From Paraburkholderia flava (GTDB lineage Bacteria > Pseudomonadota > Gammaproteobacteria > Burkholderiales > Burkholderiaceae), in contig NZ_SMRO01000002.1 in NCBI RefSeq assembly GCF_004359985.1, positions 434,001 through 498,000 of the forward strand: DNA of 64,000 nt. Direction: 5' to 3'. Positions 37,609 to 48,072 of this stretch are shown one piece after another. A program made the position numbers and the translations under genes. Position 1 is the stretch's first letter, and every line of letters begins with the position of its first letter. Below the pieces are notes generated by a model that was given only the letters and a program-made list of their open reading frames with translations, searched no databases and was not told where the DNA came from.

Positions 37609-38455
37609 GATGACGATCAGCCGTGCCGTCATTTATGCGGCCTTGATTCTGTTTGCGTTGTACTTCCTGTTTCCGCTGTACGTGATGCTGTCCACGTCGT
37701 TCAAGGACATCGACCAGTTGCGCACCGGCAACCTGTTGACGCCACCGTCCCATCCTACCTTCGCGCCGTGGATCAAGGCATGGAGCCAGGCGTGTACGGG
37801 AGTGCGCTGCGACGGCATGGAGCCGTTCTTCATGAACTCGGTGCGGATGGTGATTCCGGCTGTGCTGATCTCGTCGATCGTCGGTGCATTCAACGGCTAT
37901 GTGCTCACGCACTGGCGGTTCCGCGGCGCCGACGCCCTTTTCACGATGCTGCTGGTCGGCTGCTTCATTCCGTTCCAGGCGATCCTGCTGCCGATGGCGC
38001 GTGTCGAAGGTATGTTCGGCCTGTCGAATACGGTGGGCGGCCTCGTGCTGGTTCACGTGGTGTACGGGATCGCGTTCACGACGATGTTCTTCCGCAACTT
38101 CTACGTGAGCATTCCGGCCGAACTCGTGAAGGCGGCGCGCATCGACGGCGCGGGTTTCTTCATGATCTTCACGAAGATCCTGCTGCCGGTTTCGCTGCCG
38201 ATCTTCATGGTGTGCCTGATCTGGCAGTTCACGCAGATCTGGAATGACTTCCTGTTCGGGATCGTGTTCTCCGGTGTCGATTCGATGCCGATCACGGTGG
38301 CGCTGAACAACCTCGTGAACACGTCGACCGGGGTGAAGGAATACAACGTCGACATGGCCGGCGCGATCATCGCTGCGCTGCCTACGCTGCTCGTCTATGT
38401 GATCGCCGGCCGCTACTTCGTACGCGGCCTGACGGCGGGCGCAGTGAAGGGCTAA
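37598..38455 (+). CDS. gtsC: Sugar ABC transporter permease, second subunit
   Basis: Inner-membrane protein of 285 residues with six helices, MalG-like. The N-terminal helix ALILFALYFLFPLYVMLSTS runs into a short periplasmic segment with two cysteines (QACTGVRCDG) that may be bonded. The EAA loop reads IPAELVKAARIDGAGFFMIF, followed by TKILLPVSLP. It partners the preceding permease, whose gene it overlaps. Confidence 0.93.
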   Translation: MQPKMTISRAVIYAALILFALYFLFPLYVMLSTSFKDIDQLRTGNLLTPPSHPTFAPWIKAWSQACTGVRCDGMEPFFMNSVRMVIPAVLISSIVGAFNGYVLTHWRFRGADALFTMLLVGCFIPFQAILLPMARVEGMFGLSNTVGGLVLVHVVYGIAFTTMFFRNFYVSIPAELVKAARIDGAGFFMIFTKILLPVSLPIFMVCLIWQFTQIWNDFLFGIVFSGVDSMPITVALNNLVNTSTGVKEYNVDMAGAIIAALPTLLVYVIAGRYFVRGLTAGAVKG

Positions 38456-38477
38456 ACCAACGACACAACGACCGCCA

Positions 38478-38498
38478 CGGCAGCGCAGTGCGCTGTCG
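38478..38498 (+). promoter_or_regulatory. Intercistronic hairpin before the ATPase gene
   Basis: Nine-base stem with one G-U pair (38478-38486 with 38490-38498) and a 3-base loop, in the 118-base gap between gtsC and the ATPase gene. No T tract. Confidence 0.4.
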
Positions 38499-38573
38499 CG
38501 GCTTGAACAGCATCCGGCCGGATCCACCCGCGCGGTGGTTCCGACGCAGTACAGAGACTAGAGGATTCACAGC

Positions 38574-39689
38574 ATGGCAAGCCTTTCCATCCGTGACGTG
38601 TACAAGACTTACCCGAACGGGGTGCCGGTTCTGAAGGGTGTCGATATCGACATCGAGGACGGGCAGTTCCTGATTCTCGTCGGCGGCTCCGGCTGCGGGA
38701 AGTCGACGCTGCTGAACATGATCGCCGGCCTCGAGACCGTGACGAAGGGCGAGATCCTGATCGACGGCAAGATCGTGAACGAGCTGTCGCCGAAGGATCG
38801 CGACATCGCGATGGTGTTCCAGTCGTACGCGCTGTACCCGTCGATGACGGTGCGCGAAAACATCTCGTTCGGCCTGAACATCCGCAAGGTGCCGAAGGGC
38901 GAGCAGCAGCAGATCGTCGAGCGTGTTTCGAACATGCTGCAGATCCAGCATCTGCTGGACCGCAAGCCGGGTCAGCTGTCGGGCGGTCAGCGGCAACGTG
39001 TTGCGATGGGCCGTGCGCTTGCGCGCGATCCGGTGATGTTCCTGTTCGACGAGCCGCTGTCGAATCTCGATGCGAAGCTGCGGATCGAAATGCGTTCCGA
39101 GATCAAGCTGCTGCATCAGCGCCTCGGCACGACGATCGTCTACGTGACGCACGATCAGATCGAAGCGATGACGCTTGGCGATCGGATTGCGGTGATGAAG
39201 GACGGCGTCGTTCAGCAGTTCGGTGCGCCGCAGGACATTTACGATTCGCCGTCGAACCTGTTCGTCGCGGGCTTTATCGGCGCGCCGCCGATGAACTTCA
39301 TTCAGGGCAAGCTGGTCGAGCAGGGTTCGGGTGTGGGTCTTGAACTCGATACAGGTGTGTGGCGTGGGGTGTTGAGTCTGCCGTTCGATGGCAAGGTTCG
39401 TAGCCATGTGGGGCGTGAGGTGATTCTCGGGTTGCGGCCGGAGCGTATTACCGATGCGCGTAGTGCACACAACGTCGAAGATGCGAAGTTGCAATCGATT
39501 GAAGTGAAGATCGATGTGATTGAGCCTACCGGGCCGGATACGCTTGTTTTCGCGCAGGTGAACGGCAAGAAGGTGGTGAGCCGCGTGCACCCGGCGTCGA
39601 ATCCGCAAGCGCTGGCGAATATGACTTTGTTGTTTGATGTTTCTAAGGCGGTTTTGTTTGATCCGGCTAATGAAGAGCGGATTGCATAA
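38574..39689 (+). CDS. Sugar ABC transporter ATP-binding protein, MalK/UgpC type
   Basis: Protein of 371 residues. The nucleotide-binding domain (1 to about 235) has Walker A GGSGCGKST, Q-loop FQSYALYPSMTV, signature LSGGQRQRVAMGRALARDP, Walker B MFLFDEPLSNLD and the H-loop VTHD. The C-terminal 130 residues are the TOBE/OB regulatory domain (LGLRPERITD, DVIEPTGPDTLVFAQVNG). It powers the importer encoded just upstream and is the last gene of the operon. The large inverted-repeat element begins 65 bases later. Confidence 0.95.
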   Translation: MASLSIRDVYKTYPNGVPVLKGVDIDIEDGQFLILVGGSGCGKSTLLNMIAGLETVTKGEILIDGKIVNELSPKDRDIAMVFQSYALYPSMTVRENISFGLNIRKVPKGEQQQIVERVSNMLQIQHLLDRKPGQLSGGQRQRVAMGRALARDPVMFLFDEPLSNLDAKLRIEMRSEIKLLHQRLGTTIVYVTHDQIEAMTLGDRIAVMKDGVVQQFGAPQDIYDSPSNLFVAGFIGAPPMNFIQGKLVEQGSGVGLELDTGVWRGVLSLPFDGKVRSHVGREVILGLRPERITDARSAHNVEDAKLQSIEVKIDVIEPTGPDTLVFAQVNGKKVVSRVHPASNPQALANMTLLFDVSKAVLFDPANEERIA

Positions 39690-39796
39690 GGTTTTTTTGC
39701 TTGGCGGCGCCTGATTTTTTGCGTTTGCTTTTTGTCTTGCAGGTGGCTGCGATTTTGCGCCTCGCGGCGCAGGCGTTGCCCCTGTGCGGGGCGGCA

Positions 39797-39830
39797 CCTA
39801 CTTTTCTTTGCCGCGGCAAAGAAAAGTAGG
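39797..39830. repeat. 34-base perfect palindrome, left copy
   Basis: Each half is 17 bases (CCTACTTTTCTTTGCCG and its complement) with no spacer. It lies inside the left arm of the large inverted repeat and could act as a bidirectional terminator or cruciform. Confidence 0.9.
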
Positions 39831-40284
39831 CAAAAGAAAGCCGCCGAGACGAAGCTTCTCTTTTCCGTGTGTGACCCCAGTGGCACCCGCCTAACTGGGC
39901 GCCACGTTCACACAGCGTAGTGGTCCGAGCCGAGACCTGCCTTCGCACTCCCTACGTTAGTGACAAGGCAGTCATCCGTTCCGGCGCGCTTCGCCGCCGA
40001 TGGGCATAACCCCCAGGTCCATCTCTCCGCTTAATCGCGCTCAGCAATTCAACGTCGTCGCTGTTCTGCGCCGCGTGCTCTTTCCCGATGGTTTTCCATG
40101 CAGACCGGTCCGCGCGCACACCAGTGCGCCGCGGGATGTGCGGGCGCCTTGTCACTTCGGTTTGCGGCGAGGGGGATGGTCTCGTCTCGGACCACTACGC
40201 AGAGTGCACGTGGTGTCCAGTTAGGCGAGTGCCACTGGGGTCACACACGGAAAAGAGAAGCTTCGTCTCGGCGGCTTTCTTTTG

Positions 40285-40318
40285 CCTACTTTTCTTTGCC
40301 GCGGCAAAGAAAAGTAGG
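40285..40318. repeat. 34-base perfect palindrome, right copy
   Basis: Same 34 bases as the copy at 39797-39830, located in the right arm. Confidence 0.9.
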
Positions 40319-40431
40319 TGCCGCCCCGCACAGGGGCAACGCCTGCGCCGCGAGGCGCAAATAAGCACCGCCGCGCGAAAAAACAGAAAAGCACAACAAC
40401 ACCCAAACTGCGATAAGAAAAAAACAAAAAG

Positions 40432-41064
40432 CTAGTGCGGCAACCGCACATCCAGTTTAAATGTCACCAACCGAGCAAAAAGAATAAACCCAGTGGCCAT
40501 CAAAACACTATAAACATTATCAACATCAAGATAAGCAAGCAGCAGATACAACAAACACCCCGCGAACGCGCAAGTCGCATAAGGCCGCGAGTCCCGCAGA
40601 ATCAACGGAACCTCGTTACAAAGCACATCGCGTATCACGCCCCCGAACACACCGGTCAACACACCCATCATCGCGGCGGTAAACCAGGGCATCTGCGCAT
40701 CAAGTGCCAGCGACGTCCCCGAGATACTGAACAAACCAAGCCCGATCGCATCGGCCACCAGCAACGCACGTTCAGACAACACGCGCGATGTCGCCTTCAA
40801 AACAACCGGCGCAAAAAACGACAGCACGAAAATCCCGATCACATACGGCTGATGCTCGACCCAGTAAAACGGTCGACGCTCGAGCAAAATATCGCGCACC
40901 GTGCCGCCGCCGAACGCGGTGGCCATCGCGACCAGAAACGTACCGACCGCGTCGAGCCGGCGCGTGCGCGCCTCGATGAAACCGGAGATCGCGTACGCGA
41001 AAATCGCGAGCGCTTCCATCACGGAAAGCAGGAGCGTCAATCGCGGATGGATCACGGGAGTCAC
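40432..41064 (-). CDS. UPF0126/TRIC-type membrane protein
   Basis: Membrane protein of about 210 residues with seven helices in two similar halves. Each half holds the UPF0126 (glycine-rich TRIC channel-like) motif: FLVAMATAFGGGTVRDILLE in the first and GVLTGVFGGVIRDVLCNEVP in the second. Bacterial relatives form trimeric potassium-type channels; transport by this one is unproven. The start is uncertain: GTG at 41064 (10 bases after the Smr gene), GTG at 41055 or ATG at 41019, none with a clear ribosome site. It is cotranscribed with the Smr gene. Confidence 0.85.
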   Translation of the reverse strand: MTPVIHPRLTLLLSVMEALAIFAYAISGFIEARTRRLDAVGTFLVAMATAFGGGTVRDILLERRPFYWVEHQPYVIGIFVLSFFAPVVLKATSRVLSERALLVADAIGLGLFSISGTSLALDAQMPWFTAAMMGVLTGVFGGVIRDVLCNEVPLILRDSRPYATCAFAGCLLYLLLAYLDVDNVYSVLMATGFILFARLVTFKLDVRLPH

Positions 41065-41074
41065 GCGGCGGCCG

Positions 41075-41830
41075 TCAGACTTTCGGTCGCGCAGGATGCG
41101 CGCCGGGCTGCAACAGCACGAGCACCGCGCCCGCGCCACCATCGTGCGGCCGGGCCTGGCAGAACGCGATCACCTCGTCTTTCTGCACGAGCCACGCACG
41201 CACCTTGCCCTTCAGCACCGGCTCCTTGCCGACCGATCCCAGTCCCTTGCCATGAATCACACGCAGACAACGCAGTCCACGTTTCACTGAGTCGCGGATG
41301 AAGATCGCGAGTGCGTCGCGTGCCTCGTCGCGGCGCATCCCGTGCAGGTCGAGCTGCGCCTGCACGATCCAGTCGCCGCGTCGCAGTTTGCGCACGACAT
41401 CCTGGCTCACGCCGGGTCGGCAGTAGTACAGGCTCTCGTCGGTTTCGAGCAGCACCTCGGGATCGAATTCGTCAGAGAGCGCTTCCTGTAGCACCGCTTC
41501 CTCGTCGAGCTGCGTTTGCACCGGAAGCGGTTCAGGCGGGCGACGCGGGAGCGTCGCGCGCGGCGGGACCGCGAGTGGCGCGACCTCGCCGATTTCACGG
41601 CGGAACAGATCGGCGTCCGCGGTCGCTTCGCGGCGCGTTTGCACAGCGACCACGCGCTCCTGCTCACGGCGTTGCGCATCGGACTTCAACGCGTCGCGCA
41701 ACGCACCGAGACCCGCGAGGCCGGCTGCGGGATCGACAGTGGGTTTCACGGGCGTCGCCGGTTGAGGGGCGGGTCGCGCGGCGCGCGGTGCGCGTTTGGG
41801 TTCGCTCGGATGAGGCAGATTCTTCGGCAT
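41075..41830 (-). CDS. Smr domain protein
   Basis: Protein of 251 residues. The first 150 are Pro/Ala/Arg-rich and probably flexible. The C-terminal 100 are a Smr (small MutS-related) domain: LDLHGMRRDEARDALAIFI (the DLHG motif), then LRCLRVIHGKGLGS (HGKG) and FCQARPHDGGAGAVLVLL. Smr domains nick DNA or cut RNA; in proteobacteria YdaL/SmrB-like proteins rescue collided ribosomes. I chose the ATG at 41830, since the upstream 22 codons are not family-like. The TRIC-like gene follows closely. Confidence 0.85.
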   Translation of the reverse strand: MPKNLPHPSEPKRAPRAARPAPQPATPVKPTVDPAAGLAGLGALRDALKSDAQRREQERVVAVQTRREATADADLFRREIGEVAPLAVPPRATLPRRPPEPLPVQTQLDEEAVLQEALSDEFDPEVLLETDESLYYCRPGVSQDVVRKLRRGDWIVQAQLDLHGMRRDEARDALAIFIRDSVKRGLRCLRVIHGKGLGSVGKEPVLKGKVRAWLVQKDEVIAFCQARPHDGGAGAVLVLLQPGAHPARPKV

Positions 41831-41895
41831 GACAGTCGTGCTGATCGCGCGGGAAGGTGAACGGAGGAGCAACGTCACCCGGCACATAAACGACA

Positions 41896-41924
41896 AGGGC
41901 CGCCGACGTTTCCGTCGCGGCCCT
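41896..41924 (-). terminator. Possible terminator downstream of trxB
   Basis: GC-rich stem of 12 pairs with one bulge (41896-41908 with 41913-41924) and a TTTC loop, between trxB and the Smr gene, both on the minus strand. Only a short T-rich tail follows in that direction. Confidence 0.45.
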
Positions 41925-41961
41925 CATTCATCGGTACGCCGGGTTGGGCCCGGATACTATT

Positions 41962-43337
<1,376 letters not shown>

Positions 43338-45653
43338 ATGGCAAAAGCACCTTATTCCGCGAACGCGCAGGCATTGCCGCATCGCATGTCGCGTCTCTTC
43401 ACCGAAATCCGCTGGATCCTCCAGGTCGCGCTCGGCGTGTTCCTGTTGATGGCGCTCGTCAGCTACAGCCGCCGCGATCCGAGCTGGACCCACGCAGCAC
43501 AGGTCGATCACATCGCGAACTGGGCGGGCCGTGTCGGCGCGTGGACGTCCGACATCCTGCTGCTGCTGTTCGGCCTGTCCGCGTACTGGTGGGTCGTGCT
43601 GCTCGCGCGGCGCATCTCGGCGAACTACCGGCGCATCACGCATCACGAAGCACTGACCGACGACGCGCCGCGCGATCACAGCTGGGTCGCCGAAGCGTTT
43701 GCGTTCGTGCTGGTGCTGCTCGCGTGCGACGGCATCGAAGCGCTGCGGATGTGGTCGCTCAAGATCCAGTTGCCGCGCGCGCCGGGCGGCGTGATCGGCG
43801 AAGCGGTTGCGCGCGGCGTGTCGCATGCGCTCGGCTTCACCGGTGGCACGCTCGCACTCCTGATCGTGCTGGCGGTCGGGCTGTCGCTGTATTTCCGTTT
43901 CTCGTGGCTGTCGGTGGCAGAGCGCGTCGGCGATTCGCTCATCTCGGCGGTCACGTTCGCGAAGCTGCGCCGCGAGGCCGGCCGCGATCGCAAGCTCGGC
44001 GAAGCCGCCGCGGTAAAGCGCGAAGGCAAGGTCGAGCAGGGCCGCGTGCGGATCGAGGAACACGAGCCGGTCACCATCGTGCCGCCGGTCGTGAAGCCGG
44101 AGAAATCGGAACGCGTCGAAAAGGAACGGCAGGTGCCGCTCTTCACCGATCTGCCCGGCGATTCGACGCTGCCCCCCATCGCGTTGCTCGACCCCGCGCC
44201 CGAATCGCAGGAAACCATTTCCGCCGACACGCTCGAATTCACGTCGCGTCTGATCGAGAAGAAGCTGAAGGATTTCGGTGTCGACGTGAGCGTCGTTGCT
44301 GCGTATCCGGGGCCGGTCGTCACGCGCTATGAAATCGAGCCGGCCACCGGCGTGAAGGGCAGTCAGATCGTCAATCTCGCGAAGGATCTCGCGCGTTCGC
44401 TGTCGCTCGTGTCGATCCGCGTCGTCGAGACGATTCCGGGCAAGAATTTCATGGCGCTCGAACTGCCGAACCAGCGCCGGCAAACCGTGCGGCTGTCGGA
44501 AATCCTCGGCTCGGCCGTTTATGCGGACGCCGCATCGCCGCTGACGATGGGACTCGGCAAGGACATCGGCGGCAAGCCGGTGTGCGCGGATCTCGGGAAG
44601 ATGCCTCACCTGCTCGTCGCCGGTACGACTGGTTCGGGCAAGTCGGTGGGGATCAACGCGATGATCCTGTCGCTGCTCTACAAGGCGAGCGCCGAGCAGG
44701 TGCGGATGATCCTGATCGATCCGAAGATGCTTGAAATGAGCGTCTACGAAGGCATTCCGCATCTGCTGTGTCCGGTCGTCACCGACATGCGCCAGGCCGG
44801 CCACGCGCTGAACTGGGCGGTCGCCGAAATGGAACGCCGCTACAAGCTGTTGAGCAAGGTCGGCGTGCGCAATCTCGCCGGCTACAACAACAAGATCGAC
44901 GAAGCGACGAAGCGCGAAGAGAAGCTGCCCAATCCGTTCAGCCTCACGCCGGACGATCCCGAACCGCTCACGCGTCTGCCGAATATCGTCGTCGTGATCG
45001 ACGAACTCGCCGACCTGATGATGGTGGTCGGCAAGAAGGTCGAGGAACTGATTGCGCGGATCGCGCAGAAAGCGCGCGCGGCCGGCATCCACCTGATCCT
45101 CGCGACGCAGCGTCCGTCGGTCGACGTGATCACCGGCCTCATCAAGGCGAACGTGCCGACGCGGATGGCGTTCCAGGTATCGTCGAAGATCGACTCGCGG
45201 ACCATTCTCGATCAGCAGGGCGCCGAGTCGCTGCTCGGCATGGGCGACATGCTCTATCTGCCGCCGGGCTCCGGCCTGCCGGTGCGCGTGCACGGTGCGT
45301 TCGTGTCGGACGAGGAAGTGCATCGCGTCGTGAGCAAGCTCAAGGAGCAGGGCGAGCCGAACTACATCGAAGGCATTCTCGAAGGCGGCACGACGGGCGA
45401 AGGCGATGAAGGGTCGGCGGGTGCGTCGGGAACCGGCGCGGGTGGCGAGGAGTCCGATCCTCTATACGATCAGGCGGTCGAGATCGTCATCAAGAATCGT
45501 CGCGCGTCGATCTCGCTGGTGCAGCGGCATCTGCGTATCGGCTACAACCGCGCCGCGCGGCTGCTCGAACAGATGGAGCAGTCGGGGCTCGTATCCGCGA
45601 TGTCGTCGAACGGCAATCGCGAGATTCTGGTGCCGGCGCGCGAAGCCGACTGA
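43338..45653 (+). CDS. ftsK: DNA translocase FtsK
   Basis: Protein of 771 residues. Four helices in the first 190 residues anchor it at the septum. A charged linker follows, then the RecA-type motor (about 300-690) with Walker A in [16 protein letters not shown] and Walker B in [17 protein letters not shown]. The C-terminal gamma winged helix (about 705-765: [20 protein letters not shown]...[11 protein letters not shown]) should read KOPS and activate XerCD at dif. The linker is short compared with E. coli FtsK, as in most bacteria. It is followed by lolA, rarA and serS, a conserved chromosomal order. Confidence 0.97.
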   Translation: MAKAPYSANAQALPHRMSRLFTEIRWILQVALGVFLLMALVSYSRRDPSWTHAAQVDHIANWAGRVGAWTSDILLLLFGLSAYWWVVLLARRISANYRRITHHEALTDDAPRDHSWVAEAFAFVLVLLACDGIEALRMWSLKIQLPRAPGGVIGEAVARGVSHALGFTGGTLALLIVLAVGLSLYFRFSWLSVAERVGDSLISAVTFAKLRREAGRDRKLGEAAAVKREGKVEQGRVRIEEHEPVTIVPPVVKPEKSERVEKERQVPLFTDLPGDSTLPPIALLDPAPESQETISADTLEFTSRLIEKKLKDFGVDVSVVAAYPGPVVTRYEIEPATGVKGSQIVNLAKDLARSLSLVSIRVVETIPGKNFMALELPNQRRQTVRLSEILGSAVYADAASPLTMGLGKDIGGKPVCADLGKMPHLLVAGTTGSGKSVGINAMILSLLYKASAEQVRMILIDPKMLEMSVYEGIPHLLCPVVTDMRQAGHALNWAVAEMERRYKLLSKVGVRNLAGYNNKIDEATKREEKLPNPFSLTPDDPEPLTRLPNIVVVIDELADLMMVVGKKVEELIARIAQKARAAGIHLILATQRPSVDVITGLIKANVPTRMAFQVSSKIDSRTILDQQGAESLLGMGDMLYLPPGSGLPVRVHGAFVSDEEVHRVVSKLKEQGEPNYIEGILEGGTTGEGDEGSAGASGTGAGGEESDPLYDQAVEIVIKNRRASISLVQRHLRIGYNRAARLLEQMEQSGLVSAMSSNGNREILVPAREAD

Positions 45654-45739
45654 TCCGGGCCGCTGTTCTCTGCCGTTTGCGCTGCTGCGTTTAACTGGCG
45701 ATCCACGCGGCCCATCGATTCCACACACGGAGAAACACC

Positions 45740-46462
45740 ATGCAGCACTACGCCGGGCACGAAGCCCGTCACGGTCTCGCCCGCCTGGGCCATCGGGTTC
45801 ACGCGCTGATGCGTGTCGCCGGCAGCGTCGCGATCGGCGCGACGATGCTGGTCGCGTCGCAGGCATTCGCGAGCGGCACCGAACAACTGCAGGCGTTCGT
45901 CTCGCAGGTGCATTCGGCGCGCGGCTCGTTCGTGCAGCGCGAGGTCAAGGCGCCGAACAACGCGCAGGGCGCGAGCGGTGCACTGCCGACCGCGCGCATG
46001 AGCGGCCCGTCGAGCGGTACGTTCTCGTTCGCGCGGCCCGGCAAATTCATCTGGTCGTATGAGAAACCGTACGAGCAGGTGTTGCAGGCCGACGGCGACA
46101 AGCTCTACGTGTACGACAAGGATCTCAACCAGGTGACGGTCCGCACGCTCGGCGGCGCGCTCGGCGCGAGCCCGGCGGCGATCCTGTTCGGCAGCAACGA
46201 TCTGCAGAAAAACTTCACGCTCCGCGACGCGGGTGTAAAAGACGGCATCGACTGGCTGGAACTCACGCCGAAAGCGAAGGACACGCAGTTCCAGCGCGTG
46301 GGCATCGGCTTTCGCGACGGCAACCTCGAGGCGATGGAACTGCACGACGTGTTCGGCAACGTGACGCTGCTGACATTCTCGAACATCGAGAAGAATCCGT
46401 CGCTGCCTGCCAATCAGTTCAAGTTCGTGGTGCCGAAGGGTGCCGATGTGATCAACGGCTAA
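45740..46462 (+). CDS. lolA: Outer-membrane lipoprotein carrier protein LolA
   Basis: Periplasmic chaperone that shuttles lipoproteins from LolCDE to LolB. The product has 240 residues from the ATG at 45740 (GGAG 8 bases upstream). The real signal helix ([20 protein letters not shown], about residues 24-43) is preceded by an extra His/Arg-rich stretch, so a start at codon 24 is possible. LolA marks: [40 protein letters not shown], and the [20 protein letters not shown] tail. Confidence 0.95.
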   Translation: MQHYAGHEARHGLARLGHRVHALMRVAGSVAIGATMLVASQAFASGTEQLQAFVSQVHSARGSFVQREVKAPNNAQGASGALPTARMSGPSSGTFSFARPGKFIWSYEKPYEQVLQADGDKLYVYDKDLNQVTVRTLGGALGASPAAILFGSNDLQKNFTLRDAGVKDGIDWLELTPKAKDTQFQRVGIGFRDGNLEAMELHDVFGNVTLLTFSNIEKNPSLPANQFKFVVPKGADVING

Positions 46463-46516
46463 ACAGTGATGGGCGCACCGGCGCTCAGCCGGTGCCGGTG
46501 CTGTCTGCCTGACGCT

Positions 46517-47836
46517 TCAAGCTGCGTAAGCCCGCCGACGGATCGACACCAGCGCGAGATAACCCAGCGCACCGATCGCGAGCGCGGGCAGCGTTGCACC
46601 GAGATTCGGCCACCACTGGTTGATCGCGTGATACGCCGCGATGCCGACCGCCCACGCAACGAACGCACTCACGTGCCAGCCGCCTGAGAACCCGTAGCGG
46701 CCGCGCAGATCCGCGAGTGCGGCTAGATCGATACCACGGCGGCGCACGATGAAGTGATCCGCGAGCACGACGCCGAACAGCGGCGCGAACACCGAGCCGA
46801 TCAGCAGCAGGAAGTTCTGGTACTTCGCCATCGGCACCAGCAGCGCGATCGCCGTGCACAGCGCGCCGAACCCGGCCGATAGCAGCGGCACACCCGCACG
46901 CGTCCAGAACGTGCCGGTCGATACCGCGGCCGAATGGATATCGGCGAACGCATTGTCGATCTCGTCGATCAGCACCAGCAGCAGCGCGAGTCCACCGCCC
47001 GCCTGCGCGAGCGCGGTGGTCAGCAGTGCATCGCCGCCGCCGGCCGCTAGACCGTACACCGCGCCGAGCGCATAGAACCACAGGTTCGCAATCCCGTAGC
47101 CGAGCAGCGTGCCGCGGAACGTCTCGCCGGCGCGTCGGCCGAAGCGCGTGTAGTCGGCGATCAGCGGCAGCCACGATAGCGGCATCGCGACCACCAGATC
47201 GATTGCGCCGCCGAACGCCATTTCGCCGGTTCCCGGACGGTGCATCAGCGCGGCCAGATCGTGTTGTGCGAGCAGACTCCACGTGAGCCACGCGGCGCCC
47301 GCCAGCAACAGCCAGATGCCCCACGTACGCAGAAAGCGCCGCACGAACGACAGCGGCCCGCTGATCGCCAGCAGCGTCGCGAGTAGCCCAAAGATTAAAG
47401 TCCAGACCAGCGGCATCGACCAGCCGAATGCCTGTTTCGCGAGGGCATCGGCGGAATCGCGCATCACGATCACTTCGAACGAGCCCCAGCCGACCAGCTG
47501 GATTGCGTTCAGCACCGCCGGCACCGACGCGCCGCGTACACCGAGCGTCGGCCGCAGCGACGACATCGCCGCGAGTCCCGTATCCGTGCCGACCACGCCG
47601 GCGAGCGCGAGCAACACCACGCCGATCACACTGCCGATGCCGATCGCCGCAAGCGCGGACGGCAGCGACAGTCCGGGCACGAGCAGCGCGCCGGCCTGCG
47701 CAACCAGCAGTCCGATGCCGAGTGAAAACCACAGCGCGAACGCGTCGCCGGTGCGGAACGCGCGCCGGGCGTCGGGCACGGGCGTGAGCGGAGCGTAGGT
47801 GGAACCGGTGTCGCCGGCGTGCGGGTCTTGTGTCAT
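46517..47836 (-). CDS. NCS1 family permease, CytX-like (hydroxymethylpyrimidine or cytosine)
   Basis: Inner-membrane protein of 439 residues with 12 helices, in the purine-cytosine permease family. NCS1 segments: FALWFSLGIGLLVAQAGALL in helix 1, AMSSLRPTLGVRGASVPAVL, LNAIQLVGWGSFEVIVM, and WLPLIADYTRFGRRAGETF. The pattern is nearest to CytX, thought to take up the thiamine pyrimidine HMP, but no TPP riboswitch or thi gene is seen nearby. I chose the ATG at 47836; 32 upstream in-frame codons look non-coding. It is inserted in opposite orientation between lolA and rarA. Confidence 0.8.
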   Translation of the reverse strand: MTQDPHAGDTGSTYAPLTPVPDARRAFRTGDAFALWFSLGIGLLVAQAGALLVPGLSLPSALAAIGIGSVIGVVLLALAGVVGTDTGLAAMSSLRPTLGVRGASVPAVLNAIQLVGWGSFEVIVMRDSADALAKQAFGWSMPLVWTLIFGLLATLLAISGPLSFVRRFLRTWGIWLLLAGAAWLTWSLLAQHDLAALMHRPGTGEMAFGGAIDLVVAMPLSWLPLIADYTRFGRRAGETFRGTLLGYGIANLWFYALGAVYGLAAGGGDALLTTALAQAGGGLALLLVLIDEIDNAFADIHSAAVSTGTFWTRAGVPLLSAGFGALCTAIALLVPMAKYQNFLLLIGSVFAPLFGVVLADHFIVRRRGIDLAALADLRGRYGFSGGWHVSAFVAWAVGIAAYHAINQWWPNLGATLPALAIGALGYLALVSIRRRAYAA

Positions 47837-48072
47837 CGGGTGTCGTTCCTGTCTGTTTCTGGCGTTGCTGTTGTGTCGGTGCGGTTGTCGTGTGCGGGGC
47901 AGCCCGGCTCGCACGGGCGCGGTGGCTGTCATAATGCAGGATTACGCGTGCCGCCCGGTCGTTTCGGACTGCCCGGTATATATGCCGGTATTCGATGCCG
48001 TCCGTCGGACGGCACGTGTCGCGCCCGCATGTCGCATGACCTGACGGCCAGCCGAGATTATCCCCAAACATC

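Larger units (their letters stand above)
39754..40361. repeat. 608-bp inverted-repeat element
   Basis: Two arms of about 185 bases face each other (39754-39937 and 40176-40361). The outer 133 bases of the arms are identical in inverted orientation; the inner part has scattered mismatches. The 240-base centre also holds smaller complementary pieces (AGTGACAAGGC near 39958 against GCCTTGTCACT near 40147). No transposase is present. Open frames crossing the arms give Phe/Ala/Lys-rich peptides such as SFVSAAFFCLLFFAAAKKS, which I judge to be translations of the repeat. It resembles intergenic repeats common in Burkholderia, here as a facing pair. It lies between a sugar operon and a convergent gene. 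Confidence 0.85.

Noticed and set aside
39302..40451. Several short frames crossing the large inverted repeat
   Set aside because: Their peptides are translations of the repeat arms in different frames and appear in both orientations; no ribosome sites.
46475..46495. Eight-base GC stem between lolA and the CytX-like gene as a terminator
   Set aside because: No T tract on either side and the stem is short; too weak to list as a terminator.
47837..48072. A TPP riboswitch was looked for upstream of the CytX-like gene
   Set aside because: Neither the CTGAGA nor the ACCTGATC-type core could be found on the minus strand.
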